Positions 41,616 to 49,749 of a stretch of DNA of 64,000 nt are shown one piece after another (the first letter of the stretch is position 1; the number at the start of each line of letters is the position of its first letter). The notes beneath the pieces were generated by a model, which was not told the DNA's origin, did no database searches, and saw only the letters and a list, made by a program, of their open reading frames with translations. The DNA lies in NCBI GenBank assembly GCA_050260675.1, contig JBLNCN010000005.1, positions 434,001 to 498,000 on the forward strand, given 5' to 3'. This DNA comes from JBBDIP01 sp050260675 (lineage in GTDB: Bacteria > Bacillota > Sulfobacillia > Fermentithermobacillales > Fermentithermobacillaceae). The translations under genes were made by a program, and so were the position numbers.

Positions 41616-42896
41616 TCAGGGAGCTGGCGGGATCACCAGGTAGGCTACGTTCTTCACCCACGCCCTGAAGAACTGGTCCGCCCGGTATAGCCTTCGGACC
41701 TCTTCATTGGTCGCGCCGGCGGAGTCGTTCACGATCACGTACTCCACGCCATCCTTCCAGGTGAAGCCACGCACCAGTACCAGGTGCCCCGGCGTCCGGT
41801 TGATGGGCACGCCCTCCACCTCAGGTTCCTTGTACTTGCCGTCCTCGTATCCCGGCTTCCTGTACCGGACGCTTATCACGACCGGTCGTCCGGCGGCTAT
41901 CTCCTGCTTCACCGAACCCCACGGATCCGCGCCCTCAGCAGGGACGAGGTAGTCGACGTACGACCGAAACCCCCGGCTTCCGACGAAGGCGGTGTTGAAC
42001 GGCCAATTGCCAAACATGGGGACGGTGTTGTCCCTCACGGCCCAAGCCGCTTCCTCCGGCAGCGTCGGAACCCCGTGATACGTCATGGCCATAGCCATGC
42101 TGGTGGGACTGCAGATGGAGTGGGCGATCTTCGGGTCCTGCTGGTACTGGGAGTATTGCTGGACATCCAGGTCCTTATCCAGGTAGATGAACCGCGAGTG
42201 CCCCCCGTCTCCGGCCGTACCGACGCCCGCGGCTGCTTCCCAAACCTTCGGGATTGCCTGACCCGGAATTGAGTTCTTGATGGAGCACGCAACGAGAGAT
42301 ACGCTGGGAGATCCTCCGCACGCGCCGACAGCGGCGCTCCTCTCGCCCTCCGCATGATCGCACCCGTCTTGCCCGGAACCACCCGGCGCCCGGTGCAGCA
42401 CCAGCCTGTACTGGAACGCTGTGGCTGTATCCTCAGGGCTGCCTTTGACCCTCAGTTCGTCGGGTTCCACTGCGACGAGATCGTCTTCCCTCTCGTCCTT
42501 CGGCGCTGACCCCGGTTTCACGAGTTGGCCCGCAGCATTCACGAAATCTGACGTAGCCCAACTGCCCCACGGCAGCCACCTGGACCACCTTCCGGCCACC
42601 CGTACACGGCCTGCGATCTCTATGTAGGATCCCTCAGGTGTTGTCGCGTTCCAGGAGAGGATCATGTAATCGAACGGCTCGGTCTCTATCTCGGGCGAAG
42701 TGTAGACGCCTTGCTCCGCGCCATCGGCTAGTACCACCGCAGCGTCGCATCGGGCGGAAGCTACAGCTGCGTTGCTTTCTGTAGTAGACGCCGTTTCACT
42801 GCGCTCCACAATGGGAATTGCCCTCGTGCGATCGTGTTTCCCTTGCTCAAACTGGCTCAGCATGAGGAACAAGAAGAGGTTACCCCTAGAGTACAA
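41616..42896 (-). CDS. Peptidase C39-like papain-fold protein
   Basis: The C-terminal 190 residues fit the C39-like cysteine peptidase fold: nucleophile Cys262 in HSICSPTSMAMAM, histidine in RTPGHLVLVRGF and the acidic/amide residue in VNDSAG. The N-terminal 200 residues contain a beta-rich segment with YMILSWNATTPEGSYIEI and RWSRWLPWGSW, typical of accessory domains in secreted C39-like proteins. No convincing signal peptide follows the TTG start (AGGGGC 8 nt upstream), so the true start may differ. It is a candidate secreted bacteriolysin or processing protease. No bacteriocin gene is adjacent. Confidence 0.7.
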   Translation of the reverse strand: MYSRGNLFLFLMLSQFEQGKHDRTRAIPIVERSETASTTESNAAVASARCDAAVVLADGAEQGVYTSPEIETEPFDYMILSWNATTPEGSYIEIAGRVRVAGRWSRWLPWGSWATSDFVNAAGQLVKPGSAPKDEREDDLVAVEPDELRVKGSPEDTATAFQYRLVLHRAPGGSGQDGCDHAEGERSAAVGACGGSPSVSLVACSIKNSIPGQAIPKVWEAAAGVGTAGDGGHSRFIYLDKDLDVQQYSQYQQDPKIAHSICSPTSMAMAMTYHGVPTLPEEAAWAVRDNTVPMFGNWPFNTAFVGSRGFRSYVDYLVPAEGADPWGSVKQEIAAGRPVVISVRYRKPGYEDGKYKEPEVEGVPINRTPGHLVLVRGFTWKDGVEYVIVNDSAGATNEEVRRLYRADQFFRAWVKNVAYLVIPPAP

Positions 42897-43078
42897 GTAG
42901 ACAGCCCCTTTCGAGCGCTTGGCCGCTCGCGAATGAACCTTCGGACCGGCGATTGTGCGTCACTGCGCCCGCGATTGCTGGTAATGGGATTAGCGGGTCG
43001 CAGCGGAATCCCCTTCTGCTTTCCAGATAGGACTCGAAGCAAGGCCTGACGAACTGGACAGGACCGGAGGCGATAGGG

Positions 43079-43582
43079 TTGGCCAGCGAGATCCCATCAC
43101 ACATTTACGCTGCAGTGTTTCTCATGGCAGCAGACTTCGACCTCAACGCAGAGTTCGGCCAGATTATCGACCGAGTTGAGGCCTTCGAGGCGTCCACCGG
43201 GAGGCTTTTCGGCTCTGCCGACACTGACCTCCGCACTTCTGCCTTCAGCCTGCTGTTCCAGGCAGGGTGCCTTTCCAGCATCGGCCTCGACAAAGCCGAG
43301 GAGCATCTCATGGCCATGCGGCTGCGCGACCTCTTAACGCTCGCGCTCGGCTATGATTCCGTGTACTGCAACGATGAAGGGGAGTACTGGGAGAAGATCG
43401 AAGACGGGCCAAGCACTGAGGGTGTTGAGGACACCGAAAACAGCAAGTGTATCAACGGCAGGCTCAAATCGCTAATGTCCCGATCGCCCGCGCCTACCGC
43501 CGACGAGGTGCGCGGCGTCCTGAGTGAGCTAGGATTGGATCAACCCGGGTTAACCCATTGGCTGGAGGAGCACTGGCTCTAG
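43079..43582 (+). CDS. Uncharacterised small acidic protein
   Basis: The 167-residue protein begins at a TTG with GGAGG about 9 nt upstream. It is acidic and mainly helical, with FDLNAEFGQIIDRVEAFE, a central RLRDLLTLALGYDSVYC and a C-terminal PTADEVRGVLSELGL. I do not recognise a family. Codon usage resembles that of the neighbours, which supports it being real. It is divergent from the C39-like gene and convergent with the amino-acid transporter operon. Confidence 0.5.
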   Translation: MASEIPSHIYAAVFLMAADFDLNAEFGQIIDRVEAFEASTGRLFGSADTDLRTSAFSLLFQAGCLSSIGLDKAEEHLMAMRLRDLLTLALGYDSVYCNDEGEYWEKIEDGPSTEGVEDTENSKCINGRLKSLMSRSPAPTADEVRGVLSELGLDQPGLTHWLEEHWL

Positions 43583-43649
43583 GAATCCTGGGAATCCTGC
43601 GGCGTTGTCATGGCCGGAGAAACAGCGCCGCGACGCCGCCGCAGCTCCA

Positions 43650-44369
43650 TCACACTATTTTAGCCAGAAAGTCAGCCACCCGGGGGATGGTTGCCGAGAA
43701 GAACTCCTTCGGGGGCAGAGAGCAGATGACCTTGCCCTTGTCCATGAAGGCGATCTTGTCCGCCACCTCACGGGCGAACCCCATCTCGTGTGTCACCACG
43801 ACCATGGTCATCCCGCGGGAGGCCAGCATCTTCATGGCGTCCAGCACTTCTTTGATCATCTCGGGGTCCAGCGCGGACGTGGGCTCGTCAAACAGGATCA
43901 CCGTCGGGTCCATCCCCATGGCTCGGGCGATGGCTACCCGCTGCTGCTGGCCACCGGATAACTGCCCCGGATAGCTGTTCTCCTTGTCCGCCAGCCCAAA
44001 CAGCGCCAGAAGTTCCTTAGCCTTGACCACTGCCGCGTCCTTATCCACCTTGAGGACGTGGATGGGAGCCAGGGTGATGTTCTCGACTGCCGTCAGGTGC
44101 GGGTACAAATTGAACTGCTGGAACACAAAGCCGATCCGGCTCCGGAGCTTGTTGACATCGGTGTGCTTGGCGTGGACGCTCTGGCCGTCCACGGTGATGG
44201 TACCCCCGTCGATGCTCTCAAGGCCGTTGAAGGTGCGGAGCAGCGTGCTCTTCCCTGCCCCGCTCGGGCCGCATATGACCATCACCTCGCCGTCGGTCAC
44301 AGAGAGGTCCGCGCCGTCCAGCGCCGTGAATGTCCCAAACTTCTTGACTACTCCCTTTGCCTCAATCAT
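43650..44369 (-). CDS. Polar amino acid ABC importer, ATP-binding protein
   Basis: Walker A GPSGAGKST (34-42), signature LSGGQQQR and Walker B VILFDEPTSALD are all intact in about 239 residues, and the sequence is typical of GlnQ/ArtP-like ATPases. The ATG at 44369 is preferred over a GTG at 44378 because GGGGTG lies 8 nt before it. The permease gene ends 11 bp upstream. It energises the importer formed with the permease at 44381-45043 and the lipoprotein at 45155-45994. Confidence 0.93.
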   Translation of the reverse strand: MIEAKGVVKKFGTFTALDGADLSVTDGEVMVICGPSGAGKSTLLRTFNGLESIDGGTITVDGQSVHAKHTDVNKLRSRIGFVFQQFNLYPHLTAVENITLAPIHVLKVDKDAAVVKAKELLALFGLADKENSYPGQLSGGQQQRVAIARAMGMDPTVILFDEPTSALDPEMIKEVLDAMKMLASRGMTMVVVTHEMGFAREVADKIAFMDKGKVICSLPPKEFFSATIPRVADFLAKIV

Positions 44370-44380
44370 CGTCCACACCC

Positions 44381-45043
44381 CTACTCCGACCGGAATCGGC
44401 GTTCAAGCACCCTGAGCAGCCGCGACAGCCCAAAGGTCATCACGAAGTACAGGACCGCGGTGATGGACCACAACTCAAGCGAGCGGAAGGTCACGACCAC
44501 AGCGTTCCTGGTCTGCATCGTTAGATCGTTGACGGATATGGTCATGACCAGGGATGAGTCTTTCACCAGCGAGATGAACTGGCCGGTGAGAGGCGGGATG
44601 ATCCTCTTCATAGCCTGAGGGATGATCACCAGACTCATCGCCTGGAGGTAGGTCATCCCGCTGGCCCTTGCGGCTTCCATCTGGCCCCTCGGGATGGACT
44701 CGATACCCGCACGCACTATCTCGGCTACGAACGCTCCGGCGAAAATGCCCAGACCGGACACAGCCGCGACCATCGCTGAGAAGTTCACGAATCCCCCGAG
44801 ACCGAAATAGATGAACATCAGAAGGACAAGGAGCGGGATGCCTCGCACGAACTCAATGTAGGCCGTCGAGATCGCGTTGGCCACCTTGTTCTTCGATATC
44901 CTCATGAACGCCAATATGATGCCGATCGGGATAGCCAGGAGGATGGACAGCGCTGAGATCTTCAGAGTCGCAACTACCCCCTGGAGGAGGAGCGGCATAA
45001 ACTGCAATGCCGCTCCCCAGTTCATCCGGTATCCTTTGATCAT
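44381..45043 (-). CDS. Polar amino acid ABC importer, permease
   Basis: The 220-residue permease has five spans of the HisM/GlnP type and the EAA-loop region EAARASGMTYLQAMSLVIIPQA, where the ATPase docks. The ATG at 45043 has GGGGG 7 nt upstream, and a TTG at 45049 is too close to that site. A single permease gene implies a homodimer. It lies between the ATPase and the binding-protein gene. Confidence 0.92.
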   Translation of the reverse strand: MIKGYRMNWGAALQFMPLLLQGVVATLKISALSILLAIPIGIILAFMRISKNKVANAISTAYIEFVRGIPLLVLLMFIYFGLGGFVNFSAMVAAVSGLGIFAGAFVAEIVRAGIESIPRGQMEAARASGMTYLQAMSLVIIPQAMKRIIPPLTGQFISLVKDSSLVMTISVNDLTMQTRNAVVVTFRSLELWSITAVLYFVMTFGLSRLLRVLERRFRSE

Positions 45044-45154
45044 GGCCAATCCCCCAGATTACTGCTAAGTCACTTGTGCCTAATCGTGGCGCTTGTGCGG
45101 CTACGCCTTCGCGACACCGCCTGGGCGTAACGATGACGCATCACTTGCAGGCTC

Positions 45155-45994
45155 CTACTCGGACGTAACGTCACCCAGCCAGTCCATGTTATCGAACCAC
45201 TTGGCTACGGCTGCCTTGTATTCCACTCCGTCCACGTAGGACAGGAGGAACGAGTTGAGCCACTGGATCGTGGAGAAGTCATCCTTCTTCACGGCGATGC
45301 CGAGGTTCTCGTCAGACATGAGTTCCCACACGCCGTAGAGGCTGTCAGGCTGCTGAGCGACGCAGACGCGGATGCCGGGCTCGTCGTACACGACGCCGTC
45401 TACCTTTCCTGTGGTAGCCGCAAGGGCCGCGTCAGGAAGGGTATCGTACTCTTTGATCTCTGCGTTCTTGAAGATCTCCTTTGCGAGCAAAGCCCCCGTG
45501 GTGCCGATGGAGACTCCGATGCTCTTGCCCTTCACGTCCAGCTGCTTCCAGGACGTGATGCCCGGATTGCTCTTGGTGACCATGAGCACTTGGCCGGTGA
45601 CGTAGTAGGGATTGGAGAAACTGACTGAAAGGGCCCTGCCGCCAGTGACGGTCATGCCGGCGATGATCATGTCGATCTTCCCGGTCTGGAGGGCGGGGAT
45701 GAGGCCGTCAAAAGCGAAGCGCTCGATCTTGAGTTTGACCCCGAGGGTATCGGCGATCTTTTGGGCGACATCGATGTCAAAGCCGATAATGTTGCCCTGT
45801 TTGTCAGTCATCTCGAACGGGAAGTAACCTGGGGCGGTACCGACGACAAGTTCCTTCTTGGCGAGGATCGACTCGATGGTGCTTTTAGGGGCGGGCTCCT
45901 GGGCAGTCTGCTGCTGATTCGAAGCGCAGCCCACGAGGGCGAGCGAGAGCGCCAGGACCACAACCGCAATCGTCACAAACAGCGATTTCCTCAC
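45155..45994 (-). CDS. Amino acid ABC importer, solute-binding lipoprotein
   Basis: The 279-residue protein has a lipoprotein signal (hydrophobic run ending LVGC, Cys23) and a SBP_bac_3 domain: LVVGTAPGYFPFEMTD, GFDIDVAQKIADTLG, then FDGLIPALQTGKIDMI and SFSNPYYVTG. The start is GTG behind GGAGG. The ligand is probably a polar or basic amino acid, because the arginine-deiminase/amidinotransferase-like gene is immediately upstream in the operon. A 111-bp gap before the permease gene could allow extra binding-protein synthesis. Confidence 0.92.
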   Translation of the reverse strand: MRKSLFVTIAVVVLALSLALVGCASNQQQTAQEPAPKSTIESILAKKELVVGTAPGYFPFEMTDKQGNIIGFDIDVAQKIADTLGVKLKIERFAFDGLIPALQTGKIDMIIAGMTVTGGRALSVSFSNPYYVTGQVLMVTKSNPGITSWKQLDVKGKSIGVSIGTTGALLAKEIFKNAEIKEYDTLPDAALAATTGKVDGVVYDEPGIRVCVAQQPDSLYGVWELMSDENLGIAVKKDDFSTIQWLNSFLLSYVDGVEYKAAVAKWFDNMDWLGDVTSE

Positions 45995-46034
45995 TTTCTT
46001 TTCCTCCTGTTCTCCTTAACAAAACTAATGCCGT

Positions 46035-46052
46035 CCGGCTCTTCGAGGCCGG
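46035..46052 (-). terminator. Short hairpin between the amidinotransferase-like and binding-protein genes
   Basis: CCGG-CTCTTCGAG-GCCGG-type pairing is followed leftward by TTAGTTTTGTT, so it may attenuate or process the transcript between the two genes. Weak evidence. Confidence 0.35.
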
Positions 46053-46066
46053 TTGTCGGACCAGGC

Positions 46067-47002
46067 CTATACCGGGTCCCGCTTAATGAACGCGGTCATG
46101 CAGTGGATGGCGCCCCATCCCTTGATGATCTCCGATACATCTACCTCGATAACTGACACTCCTGCATCTTCCAGAGCGGCCTTGCAGTTGGGATTGCCCT
46201 TGGGCATCACGACCTTGCCGGGTTCAAGGGCCACGAAGTTGACTCCGAAGGTGTTCTTGACTTCCGCCACGTCCTGAGCCTCGACAATCTTGAATCCCAG
46301 GTCCATCAGCGCGGCGCACACGTCGTACGGGACTTGCCACGGGAAGAGGAAGACGGTCTTCTTGTCGGCGAAGTTCATGAGGCCGTCAAGGTGCGCGTGG
46401 CCGTAGGGGATCTGGAACTCAATGATGTTCTCTACGCCGAGGTTCCTCAGTTCCGACTTGACCTGGTCGGTTCCGGCCTTGTTCGCCCTGGCCCCGGTGC
46501 CGATTACGACGGAGTGCCTATCAACCCAGAGCGCGCAGGCGCACTCAAAGATCCCGTCTCCGTTGATGGTCTTTATGATGGGCACACCCAGTTCGGCCAG
46601 TTTCTTCGCGACAAAGCGCTCTTCGCCTCGGCGGACCTCCATGGCGGGACGGCCGACGATGGCTCCCTCCGGCGTCATGAGGACAAGGTCGCGCAGGAAC
46701 AGCGAGTTCGGCCTGTCTTCCCTGGCATCCTCGACGTAATGGACCTTCACTCCGTGCTGCTCGTAGATATTTGCCAGGGCGTCCTGCTGCGCGCGGGCCT
46801 CCTCCGGGTTCATAAGCTCCTTGAACCTGTACTTTGCCGCGTCCTCCATGAGATCGATTTCCTTTCCAGGTCTCCTGAGGAGCACCGCCCGGAGCTTCCC
46901 GACCTCAGAATCGCAGTAGCAGTCGTACCAGTTCTCGGATATGAGGTCCGCGAACGACCTTTCGTCGGGAAACCATCTCTCCCCCTGAACCTTGAGCACC
47001 AT
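46067..47002 (-). CDS. Arginine deiminase / amidinotransferase superfamily enzyme
   Basis: The 311-residue guanidino-group enzyme has RDLVLMTPEGAIVGRP (104-119), a GDGIFE region near 150, GHAHLDG (201-207) and the catalytic cysteine near the C terminus in IHCMTAF (Cys301). This is the pattern of the pentein fold. The family includes arginine deiminase, amidinotransferase and dimethylarginine hydrolase, and the short length without the arginine deiminase helical insert fits a dimethylargininase-like or novel member. The ATG at 47002 with AGGAGG 6 nt upstream replaces a longer frame to 47119. The amino-acid importer follows. Confidence 0.85.
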   Translation of the reverse strand: MVLKVQGERWFPDERSFADLISENWYDCYCDSEVGKLRAVLLRRPGKEIDLMEDAAKYRFKELMNPEEARAQQDALANIYEQHGVKVHYVEDAREDRPNSLFLRDLVLMTPEGAIVGRPAMEVRRGEERFVAKKLAELGVPIIKTINGDGIFECACALWVDRHSVVIGTGARANKAGTDQVKSELRNLGVENIIEFQIPYGHAHLDGLMNFADKKTVFLFPWQVPYDVCAALMDLGFKIVEAQDVAEVKNTFGVNFVALEPGKVVMPKGNPNCKAALEDAGVSVIEVDVSEIIKGWGAIHCMTAFIKRDPV

Positions 47003-47065
47003 CCGCTTCCTCCTTCCTGCATGTCTATGAGTGTTAGTGTATAAGTACGCACACCTTGAACCAGA

Positions 47066-47094
47066 AGTGTACGTGTGCGAAGAGGTTATGTCAA
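47066..47094 (-). promoter_or_regulatory. Sigma-A promoter for the amidinotransferase-importer operon
   Basis: Reading leftward, TTGACA (47094-47089) and TACACT (47071-47066) are separated by 17 bp. An inverted CGCACAC/GTGTGCG pair overlaps this region (about 47048-47079) and could be an operator. Confidence 0.65.
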
Positions 47095-47271
47095 CTCCGT
47101 TTTGCAGGGGCCCGCCCACCCCTTCGATCCTGCTCCTGAGGGCCGCAAGCCTCCGTTTTCAACTCGCTCCGCAGGATGCAACGGCGTCGTTATGTGTAAC
47201 TTATGGGGTTGTCTTGTGGTATAGTCCTGTCCCTGGGTAAACTTGGAGAAACAACGAAAGAGGGGCTGTGT

Positions 47272-47583
47272 ATGCCGGACTTTGCCCATCCCTTTAAGGC
47301 CAACGTAGAGCGCAAGATGACGCGGGAAGAGCTCATTCAGGCCATCCGCCTCGACATCGCAGGTGAGCTAGAAGCCATCTACGTCTATGACGCCCACGTC
47401 ATTGCAACCGACGATCCCATAGCCAAGAAGGTCATCGCGGACATACGCGATGAAGAGAAAGCCCACGTGGGCGAGCTGTTCACGCTTCTTCGGACGCTCG
47501 ACGCTAAGGAAGCGGAACTGTTCGAAGAGGGCGCTGAAGAGGTCAGGGAACTCCTGGAGGAACTCAAGAAGGAAGGCAAGTAG
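47272..47583 (+). CDS. EncFtn-like small ferritin
   Basis: This 103-residue two-helix protein has GELEAIYVYDAH (Glu32, Glu34, Tyr39) and DEEKAH (Glu62, His65). From memory, these positions are the ferroxidase-centre residues of the encapsulated ferritin EncFtn. EncFtn assembles as a ring of dimers that oxidise iron. Here there is no C-terminal encapsulin-targeting peptide (the tail is ELLEELKKEGK) and no encapsulin gene nearby. The ATG has AGAGGGGC 6 nt upstream, and the frame extended to 47203 is rejected. Rubrerythrin-like helix pairs are the alternative reading. Confidence 0.7.
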   Translation: MPDFAHPFKANVERKMTREELIQAIRLDIAGELEAIYVYDAHVIATDDPIAKKVIADIRDEEKAHVGELFTLLRTLDAKEAELFEEGAEEVRELLEELKKEGK

Positions 47584-47690
47584 GGGCCTGTAGCGTAGCT
47601 ATCAAGAAAGCAGCAACCTGGCAAGAGCATCAGGCAAGCCAGCAACCATACGAATACGCAAGGTCCAATAGGAACCTATGTGCAAATGTG

Positions 47691-47716
47691 AAGGGCCGGC
47701 ACAATGCCGGCCCTTT
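47691..47716. terminator. Bidirectional intrinsic terminator
   Basis: AAGGGCCGGCA and TGCCGGCCCTT form an 11-bp perfect stem with a 3-nt CAA loop, followed by TCATT. It lies between the convergent ends of the ferritin-like gene and the zinc-ribbon protein gene. Confidence 0.88.
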
Positions 47717-47737
47717 CATTCGTCTGCTGAGGGGGAT

Positions 47738-48559
47738 CTAAGCCGGTGCGCCGGACCTCTCCTCCCGCTCAGTCGCCTTTAGCTCATCGAAGAACGCTTT
47801 CCAGTCATCGTAGGTGGGGAACCTGAGTCCCTTGCCGCCTTCGTGGTCGGTGAGGTATTTGCCGACCACCTTCTCGTACCAGTCCAATTCCTTGGGGTTG
47901 AGGTCGAGCCCCGCGGCCATTGACTGTTTGATCGGTCGGGTCTTACCCGAGCCTCCGCTGTGCCTGGGATCAACATGATAGGTGATCTTGCGGTAGCCGC
48001 ACTTCGGGCATACGTAATCCCGCCTCACGATGGGCGATAGGTCGTGACCATCCTTGTCAAACCCGCCGCCGTAGACTGTGGCCTCCTGAACCTCTGCCAG
48101 TATGGGCGAGAAGAAGCTTGAGCGGCAATCGGGACACTTTACTGCAAAGAAGTGGGGCCATACGAATGCCACGATTGGCCAGAGGGCAGCGAAGATGTAG
48201 GATAACCTTCGTAGGTAGGCAGGAAGCGCCTTCCCAGACCAGAGTTTTGTCTGCTCCTTTACGAACGAGCCACCCTCATCAAACTGGACGGTCGTCAGCC
48301 AGTAGCCGGTAGGGGATTTGTAACCGAGGTTCACCTTGTAGCCGCCGTTAGCTTCTGTCAGCCAGGCATTAAGCAGGGTTCGGCCGCCAGCCTCGGACGT
48401 TGCACTGATCGGTTGCTTCAGGTGCTGAGATGCTGCGGTGACGCGACTGTCGGATAGGTCAAGAGGTTCGCCGAGACCGCCTGTTCCGGCCCACTCCACG
48501 GCAAAGGAAGCTGCGAAGACGACGATCGCGAAGACCAGGATCCCGATCTTTCTTGGCAT
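47738..48559 (-). CDS. Membrane protein with cytoplasmic zinc ribbon, unknown function
   Basis: The 273-residue protein has an N-terminal span (IGILVFAIVVFAASFAV), a soluble segment, a second span (YIFAALWPIVAFVWPHFFAV), then CPDC and CPKC pairs about 45 residues apart that can form a zinc ribbon, and a charged C-terminal tail. I do not recognise the family. The ATG at 48559 with GGGGG 8 nt upstream is chosen over a frame to 48592. The same leader pattern GGGGGATTGGC precedes the amino-acid permease start. Confidence 0.6.
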   Translation of the reverse strand: MPRKIGILVFAIVVFAASFAVEWAGTGGLGEPLDLSDSRVTAASQHLKQPISATSEAGGRTLLNAWLTEANGGYKVNLGYKSPTGYWLTTVQFDEGGSFVKEQTKLWSGKALPAYLRRLSYIFAALWPIVAFVWPHFFAVKCPDCRSSFFSPILAEVQEATVYGGGFDKDGHDLSPIVRRDYVCPKCGYRKITYHVDPRHSGGSGKTRPIKQSMAAGLDLNPKELDWYEKVVGKYLTDHEGGKGLRFPTYDDWKAFFDELKATEREERSGAPA

Positions 48560-48585
48560 TGCCAATCCCCCTCTGATCATATGCC

Positions 48586-48660
48586 GCCGCAACTGCTAAG
48601 CGTCCAACTGCCCCGCAGCTGCTAGGCGTCCTGCTGCCCGCAGCTGCTAAGCCACCTACA
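48586..48660. repeat. 26-bp tandem repeat, nearly three copies
   Basis: Units begin at 48586, 48612 and 48638 with the shared core CCGCARCTGCTARGCG. They lie upstream of the zinc-ribbon gene. The period matches the repeat at 33241-33344. Confidence 0.75.
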
Positions 48661-48809
48661 CTGGATTTCCTTCAATACGAGGTACTGCACTCCTCTTACG
48701 CGCTAGCCTTCAACACGCTTGACGTTTGTACCTTCTTGAAACTATTCCGACCACTTATATAGACTCCACAGGGTTCAATTGGTTCCCACTCGAATAGAAG
48801 CCATGGGAG

Positions 48810-49652
48810 GTGCTACCAACGGGACAAGTGAGTGTCGTTGAGTGGCAGGGTGGCGCCGACAGCCAGGATGAGAACCTGCTAGAGGGACTATGCCTCCATC
48901 CCAAGGATCCGGCCCAAATGCAACAGGTAATCGGCCCCTGCATGCAAAGGCGCGTCCTCTGGGCCAAGGGTATGCGTTCCTCGGGACTTCGCATTGGCGT
49001 GGCCTTCTTGCCAACCGGTGAGAAGGCGGGCCTTGTGGAGTGTGTCCCCCTGGAACACGCCGCGGAACCGGTTTCCGGGCCGGGAGGCCTGTTCATCAAT
49101 TGCCTGTGGGTCTTGCCCGAGCACCGGGGAAAAGGCGTCGCTACCGCCCTACTGGAGCACATCAAGGGCTGGACACAAGGCACCCAGGTGCTTGCGGTGC
49201 TCGCCTACGAAGGAGACAAGTGGTTCGGATACTTCCCTTACATGCCGGCTCGCTTCTTCGGGCGCTTCGGGTTCACCGAAGTCGACCGGGACGGGAGCCG
49301 TGTGCTTATGCTCCTCAATACACGCAATCAACCTGAAGCGGGTGTGACTGCTTCTTTTTCGATAGTCAGGCCCAGAACACGCTCGATTCAGCCGAGCGCT
49401 GCAGGGAGAAGCGTGGTCGAGATCCTTGTCAATAGCCAGTGCCCTTGGGCTGGCTGGATGGTTCACCGCGCAACGGAGCACCTCAAAGGCCTCGCGGTCG
49501 AGGTACATGTGGTTAATACCGACGCTCCCTCGACCGCAAGAGAATACGGCTTGACCCGCGGAGTGTTTGTTGACGGAAAGCCGCTACTGAAGCGCCTTTC
49601 CTCTGGCCCTGAGATCGCTAGAGCGGTGAAAGCCTATCTCGCAAACGCCTGA
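48810..49652 (+). CDS. GNAT acetyltransferase with thioredoxin-like C-terminal domain (YoaP-like)
   Basis: Residues about 40-170 form a GNAT domain with the CoA loop LPEHRGKGVATALL. After a short linker, residues about 205-280 start SVVEILVNSQCPWAGWM, giving a thioredoxin-like or YoaP-like module with a single cysteine, ending in FVDGKPLLKRL. The start is uncertain: the GTG at 48810 sits directly on its GGGAGG, and a GTG at 48828 is 17 nt from it. The targets are unknown. The domain pair recalls the YoaP-type GNAT proteins of Bacillota. Confidence 0.7.
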   Translation: MLPTGQVSVVEWQGGADSQDENLLEGLCLHPKDPAQMQQVIGPCMQRRVLWAKGMRSSGLRIGVAFLPTGEKAGLVECVPLEHAAEPVSGPGGLFINCLWVLPEHRGKGVATALLEHIKGWTQGTQVLAVLAYEGDKWFGYFPYMPARFFGRFGFTEVDRDGSRVLMLLNTRNQPEAGVTASFSIVRPRTRSIQPSAAGRSVVEILVNSQCPWAGWMVHRATEHLKGLAVEVHVVNTDAPSTAREYGLTRGVFVDGKPLLKRLSSGPEIARAVKAYLANA

Positions 49653-49749
49653 AAGCCCCACTACGCTGCTGTCATTTGTCCTCAGCCGCTCTCAACTGTC
49701 CCCTGCTGCCGTCATCCGCCCTCGGCTGCCCGACTGCCCTAGACTGCTC

